DNA from: an uncultured Collinsella sp.
GTDB lineage: Bacteria > Actinomycetota > Coriobacteriia > Coriobacteriales > Coriobacteriaceae
Length of the DNA stretch: 12,861 nucleotides
Assembly (NCBI GenBank): GCA_900549065.1
Contig: URNC01000047.1
Location: 1-12,861 of the forward strand
Reading direction: 5' to 3'
The position numbers and the translations under genes are program-made. Positions 5,127-12,727 of the stretch are shown here, piece by piece. The number at the start of each line of letters is the position of its first letter. Within the stretch, counting starts at the first letter, position 1. Under the pieces are notes generated by a model that worked only from the letters and a program-made list of their open reading frames with translations, searched no databases and had not been told where the DNA came from.

Positions 5127-5561
5127 ATGGATACCAAGCAGCAACTCGTCAATGCCCTCGCAGGCCTGGGCTCAACCATTACCGAAGCCATGGATGTCAT
5201 CGAAGGCTTTGTCCCCTGCGGACATCCCGCCCTCACGGTATCGAACGCACTCGTCGCGCTGGACGCTGACGATGATGCAGCTCTCGCCCAGCAGCTTGAG
5301 ACCGTCGAGGGCTTTATCGACCACGTGAGCGAAAACCGCGGCGTGACCGCCTACCACGGCATCGAGGTCGAGCTCGCGGGTCCCAAAGCCGATCTGCTCG
5401 CAGCAATCCGCGAGGTAGGCGCCCTTATGCAGACCGCAGGCGTCAAGAACACCCAGGTCAATGAGTGGGTCTACCGCAGTCTGGCAGCACTCGACAGCTC
5501 CGACGAAAAGGCCGCCGAAAAGCTCGCAGAAAGTCCCGCCATCAAGGCCGAGCTTTTGTAA
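5127..5561 (+). CDS. Hypothetical acidic helical protein
   Basis: I do not recognise this 144-residue protein. AAAGGA at 5116-5121 precedes ATG 5127. It is acidic and alanine/leucine-rich, mostly helical by composition, with no signal peptide or membrane segment. Notable pieces are AMDVIEGFVPCGHPALTVSN, with the only Cys beside His (about 31-33), a D-A-D-D-D-A turn, VEGFIDHVSENRGVTAYHGI, and a C-terminal half with WVYRSLAALDSS. The two EGF-containing helices (VIEGFV and VEGFID) hint at an internal duplication but are too short to be sure. It stands alone between ssrA and a convergent toxin-antitoxin pair, with its own likely promoter and terminator, which suggests host housekeeping DNA. Confidence 0.8.
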   Translation: MDTKQQLVNALAGLGSTITEAMDVIEGFVPCGHPALTVSNALVALDADDDAALAQQLETVEGFIDHVSENRGVTAYHGIEVELAGPKADLLAAIREVGALMQTAGVKNTQVNEWVYRSLAALDSSDEKAAEKLAESPAIKAELL

Positions 5562-5570
5562 ATAGCAGAC

Positions 5571-5607
5571 GCGGGCCCCTTGGCGCATCGTCGTCCAAGA
5601 GGCCCGC
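5571..5607. terminator. Bidirectional hairpin between convergent genes
   Basis: GCGGGCC (5571-5577) pairs with GGCCCGC (5601-5607) and CTTGG (5579-5583) with CCAAG (5595-5599), separated by a single C/A mismatch. It lies between the stop of the hypothetical gene and the stop of the convergent PIN gene. Neither side has a clear T tract, so termination strength is uncertain. Confidence 0.55.
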
Positions 5608-5619
5608 AAACAGTTCGCG

Positions 5620-6135
5620 TCAACCGATAGCCGCGCCGCCGCGTTCGACCAAAGCCAGAATCGGCATCATTTGACGAGGTGTCTTTGCTGCAAGATCGGC
5701 ATGTTCGAGCAGCTTGCGATCGTTAGTTACCAAGTAATCAACCTGGGCGCGTTTGCATGCGGCGAGTACCAAGTTGTCCTCGTAATCGCGATGGAGCGTC
5801 AGATATTTGTCGGCTAGCCACAGATCGGATGCATCAGCGCCCACGGCTGTGGCGTTTTCGGTCATGTTCCGAACAAATGCCAGCGCCGCATCGCCAATCG
5901 CGCGGGTAGAAGCCTCGTCGAGCGCTCCCCCGCTGGCAAGAACGCTACGCTTCAGCTCGTGTTGGACAACATACAGCACGTCCTTGACAATATGCACCGG
6001 GAAGAACAGCAACGCCCCCGTCTCTGTCGCCTGCCCAATAAACGCACGCGCGGCAAGCGACTCGGCATGGTCGACGCAAAACGAATCAACCCATACGTTG
6101 GCATCCACCATTATTTTGAGGGGAGCCCCGCTCAC
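5620..6135 (-). CDS. PIN-domain toxin (VapC-like ribonuclease) of a toxin-antitoxin pair
   Basis: PIN proteins are metal-dependent RNases, often toxins cutting tRNA or rRNA. From GTG 6135 the protein has 171 residues. GTG is chosen because it overlaps the antitoxin's TGA (GTGA) and has GGGGA upstream; ATG 6111 is an alternative giving 163. The acidic residues expected of a PIN site are visible: D11 in IMVDANVWVDSF, a candidate Glu near 60 (VVQHELKRS), D120 in RDYEDNLVLAAC and D139 in YLVTNDRKLL. It belongs to the PIN subgroup with a D-V-L-Y helix (KDVLYVVQHEL) rather than classic short VapC. The overlap with the upstream gene indicates coupled translation, as usual for antitoxin-toxin pairs. 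Confidence 0.85.
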   Translation of the reverse strand: MSGAPLKIMVDANVWVDSFCVDHAESLAARAFIGQATETGALLFFPVHIVKDVLYVVQHELKRSVLASGGALDEASTRAIGDAALAFVRNMTENATAVGADASDLWLADKYLTLHRDYEDNLVLAACKRAQVDYLVTNDRKLLEHADLAAKTPRQMMPILALVERGGAAIG

Positions 6136-6485
6136 AGGATCATCCCCTTTTGGCGATAGCGCTCGTCCATGGCTTCGGAATAGATTGTGCCCCAATCGCG
6201 ATCGTCGGATACAGGCGACGCAGCGATGCCCATATCTGCATAAAGCCGGTCTGCCGCTGCCCACGACGCGGCGAACGGAGTATCGCGCGCGACGGCCTGC
6301 TGCCGGTCGTCGACGGCCGCAAGCACTTCCTCGCACTGCCCGCCACCCTGCGCGACCTTGGCCACCACCTTTTTGATGAGCTCGGGCAGTGACCCGCCCG
6401 AAAGCCGCAGCGCTTCCTCGGCACGGTTCTTAACCTGGCGATCCACGCGAACGTTCACCTGCGCCATGCCGCTAACAGCACCCAT
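6132..6485 (-). CDS. Ribbon-helix-helix antitoxin (RelB/DinJ-like)
   Basis: This 117-residue protein starts at ATG 6485, with GTGAGG ahead of it. ATG 6467 (MAQVNVRVD) is possible but lacks a ribosome site. Residues about 7-46 (MAQVNVRVDRQVKNRAEEAL, then SGGSLPELIKKVVAKVA) show the beta strand plus two helices of RelB/DinJ-type DNA-binding antitoxins. The remaining 70 residues are a flexible acidic tail (DTPFAASWAAADRLYADMG, then DDRDWGTIYSEAMDERYRQKG) that would wrap the toxin. It should repress its own promoter with the toxin as co-repressor. RelB/DinJ proteins usually partner RelE/YafQ-fold toxins, so a PIN partner is less usual. Confidence 0.83.
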   Translation of the reverse strand: MGAVSGMAQVNVRVDRQVKNRAEEALRLSGGSLPELIKKVVAKVAQGGGQCEEVLAAVDDRQQAVARDTPFAASWAAADRLYADMGIAASPVSDDRDWGTIYSEAMDERYRQKGMIL

Positions 6486-6506
6486 CTCAACCTCACCTTC
6501 GACTTT

Positions 6507-6545
6507 TGCTATCTAAGATAGCACAACTATATATTACTGCTAGCA
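6507..6545. promoter_or_regulatory. Operator palindromes of the toxin-antitoxin operon
   Basis: TGCTATCT-A-AGATAGCA (6507-6523) is a perfect 17-base inverted repeat over the start point, and TGCTAGCA (6538-6545) repeats its outer half-sites inside the promoter spacer. Their positions over -10 and +1 fit autorepression by the ribbon-helix-helix antitoxin. The sharing of TGCTA/TAGCA half-sites supports one binding protein. Confidence 0.65.
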
Positions 6546-6554
6546 CATGGTCAA
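6526..6554 (-). promoter_or_regulatory. Sigma-70-type promoter of the toxin-antitoxin operon
   Basis: On the minus strand, TTGACC (6554-6549), a 17-base spacer and TATAGT (6531-6526) place transcription start at about 6519, some 35 bases before the antitoxin ATG. This is the best-matching promoter in the window. Confidence 0.75.
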
Positions 6555-6558
6555 ACGC

Positions 6559-6604
6559 AAAAGGCCTGCATTCTGGCGGCTGCAACACCGCCCAAATGCA
6601 GGCC
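6559..6604 (-). terminator. Intrinsic terminator of the P-type ATPase operon
   Basis: GGCCTGCATT (6563-6572) pairs with AATGCAGGCC (6595-6604), with an inner TGGCGG/CCGCC stem. On the minus strand it is followed by TTTT (6562-6559) then GCGTTTG. It sits 20 bases past the ATPase stop and directly before the toxin-antitoxin promoter. Confidence 0.85.
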
Positions 6605-6623
6605 AAAAACTTAAGTAAAAGCG

Positions 6624-8699
6624 CTAGCGCAGATATGCCTTTGCGTTGCCCAGGCTGTACGCAATCGTCGAGCCGTTGTGCAGCAGCGACGACGCCTGCG
6701 GAGTGATCATGCCGGTAATACCCAATGCCAACAGCGCCGAGTTGGTGAGCATCACCTTGGAATACGAACTCGTCAGACGGTCGATAAGCCCCTGGCTCAT
6801 GCGGCGCAGGCGCACGATTGCGGCCAGATCCGTATCGGTCAGGATGATATCGGCGACCTCCTTGGCGATGTCGCTGCCGCCGCCCATTGCCAGGCCCACA
6901 TCGGCCAGGCCCAGCGCGGGCGAATCGTTGACGCCGTCGCCCACCATGGCAACGTGGCGCCTCTCGCCCTTAATGCGCTCAACATACGCGTACTTGTCCT
7001 CGGGCAGCAGCTCGGCCTTAAACTCGTCGACACCTGCTTCGCGAGCAATGCGCTCGGCCGTGCGCTCCGAGTCGCCCGTGAGCATGACCACGTGCTTAAC
7101 GCCCAGCGCATGCAGGTCGGCGATGGCCTCACGGACCCCGGGCTTGAGCGGATCCTCAATGCCGAGCACGCCGACGACCTTGCCGTCGACCGCCAGGTAC
7201 AGCGGCGACAGGCCCTGCATCTGGGACTCAATGCGCTCTTTGATGTCGGACTCGAGTTGTGCGCCCTCATCCTCGAATACAAAGTGCGCGGAGCCGATGA
7301 TGGCGCGACGACCCTCGATGGACGAGGCAATGCCGTGCGCCACGATGTACTCGACGGCAGCGTGGCGCTCGCGGTGCTCGAGCCCGCGCTCGCATGCCGC
7401 ATTGACCACGGCGCGCGCCACTGGATGCGGAAAATGCTCCTCCAAGCAAGCGGAAAGGCGCAGGATCTCGTCCTCGCTCCAACCATCGGTGGTGAGTACG
7501 CAGGCAAGACGCGGCTGGGCCTCGGTGAGCGTGCCAGTCTTATCAAACACAATGGTGTCGGCCTTGGCAAACGACTCAAAGTACTTGGCGCCCTTGACCA
7601 TGACGCCCATCTTGGCAGCATCGCTCATGGCAGTCATGACGGCGACGGAACCCGTGAGCTTGAGTGCGCACGAGTAGTCGACCATCAGCGCCGCCGAGGT
7701 CTTAATGAGGCTACGCGTGGTGAGCGCAACCAAACCCGCAAGCAGGAAGTTCCACGGGACGATCTTGTTGGCGAGGTCTTCCATGTGCGACTGGCCCTCG
7801 GACTTGAGCGAATCGGCCGTCTGTACGAGCGAGACAATCGAGCGCAGCTTGGTCTGCGCCGTGTTGGCGCGCACGCGCACTAAGATGCTGCCGTCTTCCA
7901 CGACGGTGCCGGCGAACACGTCGTCGCCCGCGCTGCGCTCGACGGCCAGCGGCTCGCCGGTCAGGGTCGCCTGGTTGACCATAGCGCTCCCCCGCTCGAC
8001 CACGCCGTCGATGCAGATAGACATGCCGGTGCGCACGGCGACCAGATCGCCGGGCTCAAGCTCGGTCGCGGCAACGCTTACCTCAGTGTCGCCGACGACC
8101 TTTTGCGCCTTGTCGGGCACATCGAGCAGCGAGTTGATGAGCTCGTTTTCGCTCATGGCGCGGGTGTAGTCCTCAAGCAGCTCGCCCACGTTGAGCAGGA
8201 ACATCGTCTGACCCGCGGTGTCGACGTCGCGCTTGACGAACGAGATGCCGATGGCCGAAGCGTCGAGCACAGGAACGGTCAGGCGCGGCTGCGCGAGCTC
8301 ACAGAGGGCGGCGCGCAAAAATGTCATGTAACCGACCACGACAAACACCGCACGCAGAGGCGTCGGCAAGAACCAGCGACGTGCGTAATGGGCACCGACG
8401 AGTGTCGCCAGATCCATGACGAGCTTGTGCTTGCGTGGCTCAAGCTGCATCACGTAGCCCGACTTGGCATCGGCGATAGCTTGAGCATCGAGTGCGCCCA
8501 AGGCGTCGAGCACGCTCGCGCGGCGCGGCTCGTCGTACTCCAGCGCCATCTGGCCAATGCGGCCATACACGCGCACCTTGTGCACGCCGTCGATACCGCC
8601 GCTGAGCTTAAGAAGTGCATCGAGATCGCTCTCTGGCACAGGACCCGCCAATTGAAGACGGGTCCTGCCGGGGATCTCGCTAATAATCGAGAATCTCAT
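6624..8699 (-). CDS. P1B-type metal-transporting ATPase with SCALK motif (FezB-like candidate)
   Basis: This 691-residue membrane pump uses ATP to move metal across a membrane. The N-terminal 80 residues (SEIPGRTRLQL start) resemble an HMA-like domain without a CxxC metal site. The core has TGEP 247-250, phosphorylated D386 in DKTGTLT, the P1B marker His-Pro in EEHFPHPV (422-426), TGD 541-543 and GDGVND 587-592, ending in the LHNGST helix (673-678). The membrane metal-binding motif is S-C-A-L-K at 343-347, in DYSCALKLTG, in place of CPC, SPC or CPH. I recall non-CPx motifs of this sort in the P1B-6 group that includes ferrosome protein FezB, but have not checked. It lies 18 bases after a DUF6110-like gene, so the two form an operon. 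Confidence 0.9.
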   Translation of the reverse strand: MRFSIISEIPGRTRLQLAGPVPESDLDALLKLSGGIDGVHKVRVYGRIGQMALEYDEPRRASVLDALGALDAQAIADAKSGYVMQLEPRKHKLVMDLATLVGAHYARRWFLPTPLRAVFVVVGYMTFLRAALCELAQPRLTVPVLDASAIGISFVKRDVDTAGQTMFLLNVGELLEDYTRAMSENELINSLLDVPDKAQKVVGDTEVSVAATELEPGDLVAVRTGMSICIDGVVERGSAMVNQATLTGEPLAVERSAGDDVFAGTVVEDGSILVRVRANTAQTKLRSIVSLVQTADSLKSEGQSHMEDLANKIVPWNFLLAGLVALTTRSLIKTSAALMVDYSCALKLTGSVAVMTAMSDAAKMGVMVKGAKYFESFAKADTIVFDKTGTLTEAQPRLACVLTTDGWSEDEILRLSACLEEHFPHPVARAVVNAACERGLEHRERHAAVEYIVAHGIASSIEGRRAIIGSAHFVFEDEGAQLESDIKERIESQMQGLSPLYLAVDGKVVGVLGIEDPLKPGVREAIADLHALGVKHVVMLTGDSERTAERIAREAGVDEFKAELLPEDKYAYVERIKGERRHVAMVGDGVNDSPALGLADVGLAMGGGSDIAKEVADIILTDTDLAAIVRLRRMSQGLIDRLTSSYSKVMLTNSALLALGITGMITPQASSLLHNGSTIAYSLGNAKAYLR

Positions 8700-8717
8700 A
8701 GTTTGTGCCTGGGAGCG

Positions 8718-8963
8718 TTACTCGGCTGCCTCGTCAGCAGCGGCCTCGCTCTGGGTGATGTAGGCCGCCTCGGCAACCATGTCGTCGACATTAGCCTTGG
8801 CCTGCTCGACCATGTCCTGGTAGCAGTTCTTGATGCGCATGCCGCACGCGATACCCTGCACGCAGGCATTCTTGACCGGAGCGCTGGTAAGCAGCTTGAT
8901 GCCGGCCGTGCCAAGCAGAAAACCGCCACCGACAAGCAGGGTATTGAACGTCGACTTCTTCAT
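8718..8963 (-). CDS. Small DUF6110-like membrane protein (FezA-like candidate)
   Basis: This 81-residue protein starts at ATG 8963 with GGGAG ahead. Residues 8-25 (TLLVGGGFLLGTAGIKLL) form one glycine-rich hydrophobic helix, followed by LTSAPVKNACVQGIACGMR and an amphipathic, increasingly acidic helix (QDMVEQAKANVDDMVAEA) to the end. Cysteines at 34, 40 and 47 are regularly spaced. The GG(T/F)LFGTAG-IK-L-(T/S)S start is the pattern I associate with DUF6110. Small proteins of this kind beside P1B ATPases occur in Firmicutes and, in ferrosome loci, are membrane proteins of an iron-storing compartment. That role is inferred from the gene pair alone. Confidence 0.75.
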   Translation of the reverse strand: MKKSTFNTLLVGGGFLLGTAGIKLLTSAPVKNACVQGIACGMRIKNCYQDMVEQAKANVDDMVAEAAYITQSEAAADEAAE

Positions 8964-9046
8964 GTTGCTTCTCCCTTTTGCCGCACAAGCGCGGCATGGT
9001 GCCTTAGCACCCGAGTTCATTAGTTTGCTCGAGCACGCTTTTGAGA

Positions 9047-9090
9047 CTAGTTTAGTCGAACTATTATGGTCAACCAAAGTTAACCTTTGG
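9047..9090. promoter_or_regulatory. Inverted repeats upstream of the DUF6110/ATPase operon
   Basis: CCAAAG-TTAAC-CTTTGG (9074-9090) is a perfect 6-6 inverted repeat, and TAGTT...AACTA (9048-9063) a second, in a stretch that looks partly like a DtxR/IdeR box (about 11 of 19 matches by eye). A minus-strand TTGACC at 9073-9068 could be a -35, but no clear -10 follows at 16-18 bases. The first repeat is also 18 bases past the stop of the neighbouring ABC gene, so it may instead be a weak terminator. The remaining 8964-9108 gap shows no gene. Confidence 0.45.
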
Positions 9091-9108
9091 AAATCTTGCT
9101 CCCCTTTC

Positions 9109-10866
9109 CTAAAGCTGCCAGGCAGCCGCCTCCTTTTGCAGCGCTACCATGCGGGCGAATTCACCACCTGCCGCCTTGAGCTGCGCCGGGATGCCCTGTT
9201 CGGCAACCACTCCATCCTTGAGCACAACGATTTTGTCGGCATTTTCCACCGTACGCATACGGTGGGCAATAACGATAACCGTCTTACCTGCAAGCAGACG
9301 GGAGAGTGCCTGCTGTACCACGGTCTCGTTCTCTACATCCAAGCTTGCCGTCGCCTCGTCCAACAGCACGATAGGCGCGTCTTTGAGCAGCGCGCGGGCG
9401 ATAGAGATGCGCTGGCGCTCGCCGCCGGACAGCTTGGAACCGTTCTCGCCGATCATGGTGTCGTAGCCCTGCGGCATACGACTCACAAACTCGTCGCAGT
9501 TGGCGGCACGCGCGGCCGCAAGCACTTCCTCGTCGGTGGCATCACGACGACCGAGGCGGATGTTTCCCATCACCGTGTCATCAAAGAGCAGCACGTCTTG
9601 GAACACAATGGCGTAGTCGCGCAGCAGCACCTCGGGATCCACGCCCGCAACATCCACACCGCCCACGGCAACCTTGCCCGCAGTGGCATCCCAAAAGCGC
9701 GCGGCCAGGCGGCTCACCGTAGACTTACCGGAACCCGAAGGACCGACCAGCGCCGTGACCTCGCCTTCCTTGGCGGTAAAGCTCACATCGGTAAGAACTT
9801 TCTCGCCGGCGCGTCCGTCCTCGCCCGCACCATAGCCAAATGCCACGTGATCGAACACCACATCGTGGCCCACGGGCTCAAATTTCTCGCTGCCCCGCGC
9901 CACAGGCTCTTCCATGATGGAACGCATGCGCTTGGCAGACGACTCGGCGACAAACAGCTCGGACATTAACATTAACGCTTGGTCAAAGGGCGCATAGATA
10001 CGGCTCACCATAAGCAGGAAGGCAAACATCACCAAAAAGTCGACCTGTCCGGAGGCGACCATCGCGGCACCCGTGACCAGCGTGGTGGCAATGCCCAGAC
10101 GCAGGATGGCAAAGGCGGAGTTGACCAAAAGCCCGTTAGCGAGCTCGCCCTTGGTGGTCTCGCGCTCCTCGGCATCGATCACGGCGTTGAGTCCCTCAAG
10201 ATAATGGGCCTCCTGGTTGGTGGCGCGAATCTCGCGAACGCAGTCGAGCGTCTCTTGAATCGCCTCGGTAACCTTGACCTTCTCGGCGCGCACACGATCG
10301 AACACCGGAGTCATGGGGCCGCGTGTTAGATACAGCACGGCAAAGGCCACGGGAACGCTCCAAAACGCCGCGATCGCCAGCTGCCAGCAAAAGAACAGCG
10401 ATGCCACGAAGACAATGGCGCTTGCGATGATGGCACCCCAAAGCTCTCCCAGCACGTGGCTGTAGGCGTGCTCCATGGCCTGGACGTCGCCCATGATAGT
10501 CTCGGTTAAATCGGCCAGATCACGACGACCAAAAAACGACAGCGGCAGTTTGCGCAAGCGCTCGGCGATCTCCATACGCTGCTTGCCGCACTCCTCGTAA
10601 AAGATGCAGTAGGTGTAGTAATACTGCTGCCAGTTAGAGGCAAAGAGCAACACGAAAAAGACCAGGAGGCCACCCACGATCGGCAGGGCATCCGGCAGGT
10701 CAGCCCCGCTGGCGAGATGCTCGACAAAGCCGGCCATAACCAGGAATAAAAAGCCCATGCCGGCCATGGTAATGAGATTGGTGAGCGTGGTCCAGAAAAT
10801 GCCGCGTTTTACGCCGGCGACGCCTTTATCGGATAGGAAATACTTCTTTTGGAATGAGGCGAACAT
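9109..10866 (-). CDS. ABC transporter half-molecule, permease fused to ATPase (IrtB/YbtQ-like)
   Basis: This 585-residue protein has an N-terminal membrane domain of the exporter fold (six helices, about 25-300) and a C-terminal ATPase: Walker A GPSGSGKST 375-383, Q-loop FQD 422-424, signature LSGGERQ 479-485, Walker B with D-loop LLDEATASLD 501-510, H-loop AHR with H535. All catalytic elements are canonical. The ATG follows the partner's TAA with no gap (TAAATG), and the partner's last codons supply GGAGGCGAGG as ribosome site, so the two are translationally coupled and should form a heterodimer. The closest known architecture is the siderophore-uptake pairs IrtAB and YbtPQ, which use this exporter fold for import. 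Drug or lipid export is also possible. Confidence 0.88.
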   Translation of the reverse strand: MFASFQKKYFLSDKGVAGVKRGIFWTTLTNLITMAGMGFLFLVMAGFVEHLASGADLPDALPIVGGLLVFFVLLFASNWQQYYYTYCIFYEECGKQRMEIAERLRKLPLSFFGRRDLADLTETIMGDVQAMEHAYSHVLGELWGAIIASAIVFVASLFFCWQLAIAAFWSVPVAFAVLYLTRGPMTPVFDRVRAEKVKVTEAIQETLDCVREIRATNQEAHYLEGLNAVIDAEERETTKGELANGLLVNSAFAILRLGIATTLVTGAAMVASGQVDFLVMFAFLLMVSRIYAPFDQALMLMSELFVAESSAKRMRSIMEEPVARGSEKFEPVGHDVVFDHVAFGYGAGEDGRAGEKVLTDVSFTAKEGEVTALVGPSGSGKSTVSRLAARFWDATAGKVAVGGVDVAGVDPEVLLRDYAIVFQDVLLFDDTVMGNIRLGRRDATDEEVLAAARAANCDEFVSRMPQGYDTMIGENGSKLSGGERQRISIARALLKDAPIVLLDEATASLDVENETVVQQALSRLLAGKTVIVIAHRMRTVENADKIVVLKDGVVAEQGIPAQLKAAGGEFARMVALQKEAAAWQL

Positions 10867-12693
10867 TTAGGCCTCGCCTCCCTTCGTGACGGTGGCATCC
10901 GCGGTCGCTGCAGTGATTTTCCAGCTCGCGGCCTGTTCGTACTCGGCCCACATCTTGGCATACAGGCCATTTTGGGACAGCAACTCGGCATGGGTACCCG
11001 ACTCCTGCACGCTGCCCTGGTTGAGCACCACGATTTGGTCTGCGCCCACTACAGTCGAGAGTCGGTGCGCGATCATAATGACCGTGCGACCCGCCGCCAG
11101 TTTGCTAAAAGCACGTTGGATGAGCGCCTCGTTCTCGGGATCGGCAAACGCCGTGGCCTCATCGAGCACCACGATAGGCGCGTCTTTAAGGATCGCGCGG
11201 GCGAGTGCCACGCGCTGGACCTCGCCGCCCGAAAGATATGCTCCGCCGGCACCGAGCATGGTATTGATGCCCTGTGGGAGCTTGGCCACAATGTCGTCGC
11301 ACTGAGCTGCGGAGAGGGCCGCACGCACTTCGTCGTCAGTGGCCGTAGGCTTGGAGGCGCGCACGTTATCGGCAAGTGTTTGCCGGAACAGCTGGTTGGT
11401 CTGGAACACGAAGGCGACCTGGTCCATAAGCTCGTGCGAATCCATATCGCGAACGTCCACACCGCCTACGAGCACTCGACCCGAGGAAACATCCCAAAAA
11501 CGCGGGATCAGGCTTGCGCAGGTTGACTTACCGCCACCAGAGGGACCCACCAGGGCGAGGGTGCTACCAGCGGAAACGCTGAAACTTACATGGCTAACGG
11601 CAGGTGCTTCGGCACCTTCGTACGTAAAGCTCACGTCCTCAAATCGCACGTCGCCGCCGGCAGGGTGCTTGGGTTGTGCGGGCACGGAAAGCTGCTTGGA
11701 ATCCATGACGCTTCGAATACGAGCCAACGAATCGGCACTCATCTGAGAGGCCTCGCCCACAAACATGAGCTTGGTCATGGCCGTCGGTACCACGGCCGAA
11801 AATATCGCGTAAAACGTGAAGTTGGTCATAAAATGCGCGAAGTCCGTCTCGCCTGGCGCCAACAGCAACGCCACGGGCAACAGGAATGCCACAAGACCAT
11901 TGAGCGCGGTAAGGTTGAGTACCTGCGGACCTCGGCAGAACGTGCCCGCATAGTTTTGTGCCATGTCGGCGTATTCGGCGATCGCATCGTGGAAGGCCTT
12001 AAAGGAGTAGACCGTCTGCTGAAACACCTTGACCACGGGGATGCCGCGTACGTATTCGGTGCCGGTCTTGTTCATCTTGACCAGCGCTCCCATGTAGGCC
12101 TTCATGAACTCGGCGCCTTCGCCGCTCATCATGGTGGCCATGGCGCCAAACGAAACGACGACCGAGATAAGGCATGCCGCGCCCAAGCGCCAATCGAGGG
12201 CGAAAAGCAGCACGAGCAAGCCCACGACCATGGCGGCGGCGCCGGCGATATCGGGCAGCATGTGCGCGAGCAGGGTCTCGGTGGAGGCGGCGCATCCGTC
12301 TACAATACGGCGCAGCTCACCGGTGGCGTGCGTGTCAAAGTAGCCGAGCGGCAGCTTAAGCAGGTGCTCGCTCGTAGTCTTGCGGATATTGGACGCGCAG
12401 CGAAACGCGGACAGGTGCGTGCACATGAGCCCCACGAAATAAGCTACGATGCTTGCCAGCGCAAACCCCACGGCCCACCAGCCATACATCGCGATGTCGC
12501 AGGCTTCGCTCCAGTTAGGTGCCACGGCGATCAGGTCGCGAGCGACAAGCCAAATGCACACGTACGGGCCAAAGCTCAGCAGCTGCGAGAGCGCCGAGAG
12601 CGCCATGCCCAAATACGTTAGGAATTTACGGTCACCGGCATACGCGAGCAACTCGCCGATGCCTCCACCTTCCCTTTTTGATCCCTTTGCCAT
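10867..12693 (-). CDS. ABC transporter half-molecule, permease fused to ATPase, variant D-loop (IrtA/YbtP-like)
   Basis: This 608-residue partner of the next gene starts at ATG 12693, with AAAGGA just ahead; an in-frame ATG at 12756 lacks a ribosome site. The membrane domain spans about residues 20-320. The ATPase has Walker A GPSGGGKST 383-391, a Q-loop near 431, signature LSGGEVQ about 487-493, Walker B IVVLDE 507-512, and H543 in AHRLSTV. After Walker B it reads ATAFADPENE rather than the usual ATASLD, a D-loop variant I associate with siderophore transporters of the IrtA/YbtP kind. It lacks the extra siderophore-reductase domain found on mycobacterial IrtA. No gene for siderophore synthesis is in the window, so substrate and direction are open. 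Confidence 0.88.
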   Translation of the reverse strand: MAKGSKREGGGIGELLAYAGDRKFLTYLGMALSALSQLLSFGPYVCIWLVARDLIAVAPNWSEACDIAMYGWWAVGFALASIVAYFVGLMCTHLSAFRCASNIRKTTSEHLLKLPLGYFDTHATGELRRIVDGCAASTETLLAHMLPDIAGAAAMVVGLLVLLFALDWRLGAACLISVVVSFGAMATMMSGEGAEFMKAYMGALVKMNKTGTEYVRGIPVVKVFQQTVYSFKAFHDAIAEYADMAQNYAGTFCRGPQVLNLTALNGLVAFLLPVALLLAPGETDFAHFMTNFTFYAIFSAVVPTAMTKLMFVGEASQMSADSLARIRSVMDSKQLSVPAQPKHPAGGDVRFEDVSFTYEGAEAPAVSHVSFSVSAGSTLALVGPSGGGKSTCASLIPRFWDVSSGRVLVGGVDVRDMDSHELMDQVAFVFQTNQLFRQTLADNVRASKPTATDDEVRAALSAAQCDDIVAKLPQGINTMLGAGGAYLSGGEVQRVALARAILKDAPIVVLDEATAFADPENEALIQRAFSKLAAGRTVIMIAHRLSTVVGADQIVVLNQGSVQESGTHAELLSQNGLYAKMWAEYEQAASWKITAATADATVTKGGEA

Positions 12694-12727
12694 GAGATTC
12701 CTTTCTAACGGCTTGAGAGTTAACCGT

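Noticed and set aside
6136..6336. Longer PIN protein starting at 6336
   Set aside because: It would overlap the antitoxin by 200 bases in another frame and add sequence with no PIN similarity. The GTG at 6135 overlaps the antitoxin stop in the usual coupled way.
6646..9023. Long plus-strand open frames opposite the ATPase
   Set aside because: They are antisense shadows of a GC-rich gene with complete P-type ATPase motifs on the minus strand.
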